Origin: Lichenicoccus sp964242335
Lineage (GTDB): Bacteria; Pseudomonadota; Alphaproteobacteria; Acetobacterales; Acetobacteraceae
Length of the DNA: 64,000 nucleotides
NCBI GenBank assembly: GCA_964242335.1
Contig: CAXTAY010000006.1
Coordinates: 57,352-121,351, forward strand
Direction: 5' to 3'
A model generated the notes under the pieces. That model was not told the DNA's origin. It ran no database searches and was given only the letters and a program-made list of their open reading frames with translations. Position numbers and translations under genes: made by a program. This document shows positions 59,734 to 64,000 of this stretch, piece by piece. The number at the start of each line of letters is the position of its first letter. Positions within the stretch are counted from its first letter, which is position 1.

Positions 59734-61257
59734 TCAAGGAGCCGCGGGCGCCGCGGCCAGCTTGTGCTCGAACAGGCGGAACTCGGCCTCCAGCTGCCAC
59801 TGCGCGCGCGCCTTCTCGCTGCGGGCGAGGAAGCCGGCGCAGGCACCCTCGGCGGGCACCCCGGGGGCGGTGGCCGCACAGGCGGACGCGACGCCGTCGC
59901 CCGACACGCGCCACAGGCTGTCGCCCGGCAGGAACGAGTACGTCAGGGAGTTGCGCGAGAGCTGCTTGAGGTCGGCGTAGTGCAGCCCGTAGCTGGCGGT
60001 CGCGCGCATGTATTCGTGGGTCAGGTCGATGCGCGACACGCCCTCGTCGTCGGTGCAGAGCACCATCGGCACGCCGGCGGCACGGTAGGCGCGGAACGGA
60101 TGGTCCTCTCCCTTCACGCCGAGGATCACGTCGTTGCTGGTCAGGGCGATCTCGACCGCGACGTGGCGCCGGGCTATCTCGGCGAGCAGGTCCGCCGCGT
60201 CGTCCTCGTAGGTGACGTCGACGCCGTGGCCGATCCGCCTGGCGCCGGCGATCTCCACCGCGTCGCGGATATGGAAGCGCAGGTCCTCCGGCGGAACCAG
60301 CCCCTCGGTCAGCTCGCCGGCGTGCAGGGTCAGCTTCACCGCCGGATCGCGCGAGGAGAGGTAGCGGAAGGCGCGCATGTGCAGGTCGTAGTCACGCAGC
60401 GCCACCGGATCGTCCTCGGGGGCTACGATGTTGACGCCGACGAAGCGCGGGTCCGCATCGACGAGCGCGTAGCTGTACGCCATCTGCGCGAACACCGCCT
60501 GCGGCGGCAGGATGCGGATCAGCTGCGTCAGGTAGCGGATCTTGACGCCGCAACCGGCCTGGGCGTGCGGCGTGCCGCATCCGAGCACGTCGCGCATCCT
60601 CGCCTCGGCGAGGTCGGTGCGGATCCTCGCCTGTGCGACCAGTGCCGCGAGACCGGGACGGATCTCGTCGAGATCGCGCGCGAAATCCTCGCCGTGCCAG
60701 GGGTGGGCGAGACCGAGGGCGGCGGACTCGCGCACCAGCGGGTAGTGCATCAGCTCCAGGTAGAGCACGTGGTCGCCGGCGGCCCGGTTGGCGGCCTCGG
60801 CCAGCATTTCGCCGGCATGGTCGCGGCCGGCGAGGTCGAACTTGGCGAAGGCGCGGAAGAAATGGTCGTGTCCGGAGGCATCCGACGGTGTCGGCACGTA
60901 GTCGCGCATCGAGAAGGCGTCGATGGTGCCGTCATAGAGGCCAGGCAGGTGGGCGAGCGCGTCGGCCGTGCGCAGCGCGCCGGCGGCACAGGGGGCGGCG
61001 CTGAGCACGTGAGTGATCGGATCGAGGCAGAGGCCGCTCGTCCGCGCCCACTCTAGATAGCTCTCGGCGTAGATCGCCCCGGAGAGGTGGTTGTGCAGGT
61101 CCGCACCCTTGGGCAGCTCGCGCATCAGCACGCGCAGACGCGCCGGTTGCCCGACCAGGCTGTCGAACATCGCGGCGGCACGGCGCGCCGGGTCGGGCGC
61201 CCCCCGAGCGGCGAGGGCAGGCAGCAGCAGGCAGAGCGCGAGCAGAATCCGGATCAT
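59734..61257 (-). CDS. Secreted adenosine deaminase-like (ADGF-type) protein
   Basis: A 507-residue protein. A Leu-rich signal peptide (about 1-19) indicates export. LPKGADLHNHLSGA holds the HxH zinc ligands (H55, H57). A HAGE motif with the catalytic Glu region is near residue 312, HGVDV follows, and LCTDDEGV near residue 401 supplies the late Asp pair. The long N-terminal part and periplasmic location resemble ADGF/CECR1-type deaminases rather than cytosolic Add. It probably deaminates adenosine or a related nucleoside outside the cytoplasm. The ATG at 61257 starts the signal peptide; a longer start at 61299 is less likely. Confidence 0.82.
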   Translation of the reverse strand: MIRILLALCLLLPALAARGAPDPARRAAAMFDSLVGQPARLRVLMRELPKGADLHNHLSGAIYAESYLEWARTSGLCLDPITHVLSAAPCAAGALRTADALAHLPGLYDGTIDAFSMRDYVPTPSDASGHDHFFRAFAKFDLAGRDHAGEMLAEAANRAAGDHVLYLELMHYPLVRESAALGLAHPWHGEDFARDLDEIRPGLAALVAQARIRTDLAEARMRDVLGCGTPHAQAGCGVKIRYLTQLIRILPPQAVFAQMAYSYALVDADPRFVGVNIVAPEDDPVALRDYDLHMRAFRYLSSRDPAVKLTLHAGELTEGLVPPEDLRFHIRDAVEIAGARRIGHGVDVTYEDDAADLLAEIARRHVAVEIALTSNDVILGVKGEDHPFRAYRAAGVPMVLCTDDEGVSRIDLTHEYMRATASYGLHYADLKQLSRNSLTYSFLPGDSLWRVSGDGVASACAATAPGVPAEGACAGFLARSEKARAQWQLEAEFRLFEHKLAAAPAAP

Positions 61258-61357
61258 CACCGAAGCCTGGATGAGGCGGCTACCGGTCGCAACCGTCATC
61301 GAGCGGCGGCCGGGCGAGGCAGGTCGCTCCTGCCCGGCCGCGCGGCTCAGGGACGGC

Positions 61358-64000
61358 TCAGCGCTTCCACCAACCGGTACGACGGATGGGCGGCGACTCC
61401 ACGACATCGATCAGGATCGGCTGCACGACGTTGCTGGGACGCTCCTCGGCGGGCTCGGCCGGAGCCGGCCCGGACTCCGCCGACGGCGTCTCCGGTGCGG
61501 ACGCGACGGGCGGTGCCGGCAGCTGGGGTTCGACCGCCTCCGCCACCGGATCGGCCTTCCTGGCCTTGCGGACCCGTGGCTTGGCGACCTTCTGCGGCGG
61601 GGCGAGGTCGAGCGCCTGCACGGGCGCGTCCGTCGTGGCGCGAGTCGGCGCGGTGCGAGTCGGCGCGGCGCGCCTGCGCTTCGGCTTGGCCGGAGCCTCG
61701 GTCGCGGTTTCGGCGAGCGGTTCCGTCGCGGTCTCGGGAAGCGTCTCCGTCGGCGTCGCCGCGAGCGGCTGGAGCGCGGGCTCGGCCTCCGGGACAGGTT
61801 CCGGTTCGGCGCCGAGCGGTGGCTCGACCGCGGGTTCGGGCTGCGGTCCGGCGGCAGCCGCCAGGGCCGCGGCGGTCGAGGCGGGTTCTACCGCCAGCGT
61901 CGGCGGCGGCTCGGCATCCTGCTCGATCATGTCGAAGATGTCGAAGCGTCCGCCGAACGGATCGGCCGGAGTCGGCCCGGCATAGGGTGGCGTCGCAGGC
62001 ACAGCCCGCGGCGGGCCGTCCTGCTCGGGACGGCCGCTCTCCGGCTCGCGCGGCTTGCGGCCGCGGGTGCCGCCGCGTCGGCCGCGCTTGCGTGCGCCGC
62101 CCTGCTCCTCCGAGAGAGGCACCTCGCCGGCGGTCCGCGCGTCGAGCCCGCCGTCCAGATCGTCGTCGGGCTCGGCCGGGGCGCCGGCATCGACCTGTGC
62201 CGCCCGCGCGACGTCATCGTCCTGCGCGCCCGGCTGGTCGGTATCCGATCCCGGTAGATCCGCGGCCGACACGCCGTTGGCGTCTTCCCGGCGACCGCCG
62301 CGGCGGCGACGGCGACGGCGGCGACGCTTATGTTCCTCCTCGCGCTGGGCCGCCGAGGCGGCGGCAGCCGGCGTGCCCTGCGTCGGATCCGCCTCCGTCG
62401 CCTCGACCTCGTCGGCCTCGTCCTCGGGCTCCTCGAACTCGACAGTCTCGACGACCCCGTGCGTCACCACGCCGTTAGCCGGCAGGAAGCGCTCCGCGGC
62501 GACCTCGGAGACGGCCATCGTGACCGGGGCCGGCTGGCTGGCCGGCGGGGCCGCGAGCTGCGGGCGGACCTTCTCGATGCGCGATTGCGGCGCGATCAGG
62601 CTGTCGTCGATCGCGAGCGTGACCGTCATGCGGTGCCGCTGCTCGATCTCGGCCAGCCAGACGCGCTTGTGGTTGAGCACGTAGAGCGCCACCGCACCGG
62701 CGAGGTAGACCACGATCTCGGCGGCACGCTGCTTGGCGCCCTCTTCCTCGATCGCGCGCAGCACGTGCAGGGCCGCGCTGTCGGTGCCGCGCACGAAACC
62801 GGTGCCGGCGCAGTGCGAGCAGGCGACGAAGGAGCTCTCGGCGATCGACGGGCGCAGCCGCTGGCGCGACATCTCCATCAGGCCGAAGGCGCTGATCTGG
62901 CCGACCTGGATCCGGGCGCGGTCGTTGCGCAGCGCGTCCTTCAGGCGGCGCTCGACCATGGCGTTGTGGCGCCGCGCCTCCATGTCGATGAAATCGATCA
63001 CGATCAGCCCGGCGAGGTCGCGCAGGCGCAGCTGCCGGGCCACCTCGTCGGCGGCCTCGAGGTTGGTGCGCAGCGCGGTCTCCTCGATGCCGCGCTCGCG
63101 GGTGGAACGGCCCGAGTTGACGTCGATCGCGACCAGCGCCTCGGTCTGGTTGATCACCAGGTAGCCGCCGGAGCGCAGCTGCACGGTGGGCTGCAGCATG
63201 GCGTCGAGATGGTGCTCGACCTGGTAGTAGGAGAACAGCGGCTGGCCGTGGTCGCGCCAGAGCTGCACCTTCTGCGCGTTGGCCGGCATCAGGTTGCGCA
63301 TGAACTCGCGGGCGGCCTTCCAGCCGGCCTCGCCGTCGACCGCGATCTCCTCGATGTCGCGGGTATAGACGTCGCGGATCGCCCGCTTGATCAGGTTGGC
63401 TTCCTCGTAGATCAGCGCAGGCGCCATCGCGCGCAGCGTCTGCTCGCGCACGTCGTCCCACAGGCGAAGCAGGTACTCGCAGTCGCGCATGATCTCCGGC
63501 CGCGGGCGCTGCGCGCCGGCGGTGCGGATGATCATCGCCATGCCGCGCGGGATGTCCAGCGCGGCGGTGATCTCCTTCAGGCGCTTGCGGTCGGCGGCCG
63601 AGGTGATCTTGCGCGACACGCCGCCGCCGCGCAGCGAGTTCGGCATCAGCACGCAGAAGCGGCCGGCGAGCGAGATGTAGGTGGTCAGCGCCGCGCCCTT
63701 GTTGCCGCGCTCCTCCTTGACGACCTGGATCAGCAGGATCTGGCGGCGCTTGATGACCTCCTGGATCTTGTAGTGGCGGCGCAGGCGGACGGGGCGGGGC
63801 GCGACGTCGGACAGGGCGTCGCCGCCGATCTGCTCGACGGACTCCTCCTCCTGCTCGGCCGAGTCCTGCTCGACGGAGCGCGACTCGTCGTCCTGCCGTT
63901 CGGGGCGGCCGCGCGACTCGGTCGCGACGCTCTGCAGTGTCGCCTCCGGCGCGACCTCGGGCTCGGACGCGTCGGCGACGGCCTGGAGGTCGGCCGCGTC
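61358..64000 (-). CDS. rne: Ribonuclease E (5' end outside window)
   Basis: 880 codons are visible and the N-terminus lies beyond the right edge. An S1-type region (KIQEVIKRRQILLIQVVKEE in parts, with an acidic insertion before it) leads to the DNase I-like catalytic core: VAIDVNSGRST and LIVIDFIDME carry the Mg2+ aspartates, and CSHCAGTGFVRG is the Zn-link Cys pair that joins subunits. The C-terminal half is low complexity, with a run of nine arginines near 62300, acidic stretches and Pro/Ala/Thr repeats, as expected for the degradosome scaffold. It turns over mRNA and matures rRNA and tRNA. Confidence 0.94.
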   Translation of the reverse strand, partial: DAADLQAVADASEPEVAPEATLQSVATESRGRPERQDDESRSVEQDSAEQEEESVEQIGGDALSDVAPRPVRLRRHYKIQEVIKRRQILLIQVVKEERGNKGAALTTYISLAGRFCVLMPNSLRGGGVSRKITSAADRKRLKEITAALDIPRGMAMIIRTAGAQRPRPEIMRDCEYLLRLWDDVREQTLRAMAPALIYEEANLIKRAIRDVYTRDIEEIAVDGEAGWKAAREFMRNLMPANAQKVQLWRDHGQPLFSYYQVEHHLDAMLQPTVQLRSGGYLVINQTEALVAIDVNSGRSTRERGIEETALRTNLEAADEVARQLRLRDLAGLIVIDFIDMEARRHNAMVERRLKDALRNDRARIQVGQISAFGLMEMSRQRLRPSIAESSFVACSHCAGTGFVRGTDSAALHVLRAIEEEGAKQRAAEIVVYLAGAVALYVLNHKRVWLAEIEQRHRMTVTLAIDDSLIAPQSRIEKVRPQLAAPPASQPAPVTMAVSEVAAERFLPANGVVTHGVVETVEFEEPEDEADEVEATEADPTQGTPAAAASAAQREEEHKRRRRRRRRRGGRREDANGVSAADLPGSDTDQPGAQDDDVARAAQVDAGAPAEPDDDLDGGLDARTAGEVPLSEEQGGARKRGRRGGTRGRKPREPESGRPEQDGPPRAVPATPPYAGPTPADPFGGRFDIFDMIEQDAEPPPTLAVEPASTAAALAAAAGPQPEPAVEPPLGAEPEPVPEAEPALQPLAATPTETLPETATEPLAETATEAPAKPKRRRAAPTRTAPTRATTDAPVQALDLAPPQKVAKPRVRKARKADPVAEAVEPQLPAPPVASAPETPSAESGPAPAEPAEERPSNVVQPILIDVVESPPIRRTGWWKR

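Noticed and set aside
62280..62340. Poly-arginine coding run and surrounding low complexity as a possible repeat element
   Set aside because: It is an in-frame basic segment of the RNase E C-terminal scaffold, which is expected for this family.
1..64000. CRISPR arrays, insertion sequences, prophage or integrative elements
   Set aside because: No regularly spaced direct repeats, transposase, integrase or phage structural genes were found; the only dispersed repeats are the hairpin elements.

Overview
The window is GC-rich (about 70% G+C by eye), almost fully coding DNA from an alphaproteobacterial chromosome. The family is probably Acetobacteraceae (Rhodospirillales/Acetobacterales), inferred from the ffh-rpsP-rimM-trmD-rplS-leuC-leuD-leuB order, frequent GTG/TTG starts with 4-bp GTGA overlaps, an alphaproteobacterial-type RNase E and a three-heme dehydrogenase-type cytochrome c. 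No transposase, integrase, phage or CRISPR locus was seen.

Layout. 1-5523 (minus): a CUT2-type sugar ABC importer (binding protein, double ATPase, two permeases) followed by a cut-off class A beta-lactamase-like hydrolase. 5633-8458 (minus): an unrecognised operon of a membrane-anchored Clp-type AAA+ ATPase between two single-span proteins. 8649-14074: DUF3108 protein, gph, glmU-glmS, TspO. 14182-17664: fdhD followed by thiO-thiS-thiG-thiE. 17665-19741: a lower-GC, partly decayed patch with an epoxide hydrolase and a broken 2OG-Fe(II) oxygenase. 19742-25825: a cupin, a cytochrome c, a CPA1 antiporter with a cNMP domain and an AEC carrier. 25825-28293 (minus): ygfZ-hisI-lpxB. 28423-33550 (plus): two glycosyltransferases, an AsnB-type amidotransferase and a dihydroorotase. 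33570-37796: a hybrid histidine kinase with an ethylene-receptor-like sensor, a creatininase-family amidohydrolase, a small secreted protein and an HpcH/HpaI aldolase.

38078-48440 is a housekeeping block: YfgM-like protein, bamB, der, ffh, rpsP, rimM, trmD, rplS and leuCDB, serving envelope assembly, SRP targeting, ribosome maturation and leucine synthesis. 48444-53737 holds a small secreted protein, a 2-hydroxyacid dehydrogenase, an HSL-type hydrolase, a dead TetR gene, tRNA-Gly(GCC), ybbN, a LON-domain protein and a Trm112 protein. 53777-56038 has divergent ssuD and ssuA around a perfect palindrome. 56126-61257 has an unusual TPR/ATP-grasp protein, an SDR, a HI0933-type flavoprotein and a secreted adenosine-deaminase-like protein. 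The window ends inside RNase E.

The main observations not covered by standard annotation are: (1) the AAA+ membrane operon; (2) a dispersed hairpin repeat with three full (about 125 bp) and two half copies, the half copies being read in frame as the tail of the cupin and the start of LpxB; (3) a histidine kinase keeping the Asp and Cys-x3-His of the copper/ethylene-binding membrane domain; and (4) a stand-alone TPR/ATP-grasp enzyme.
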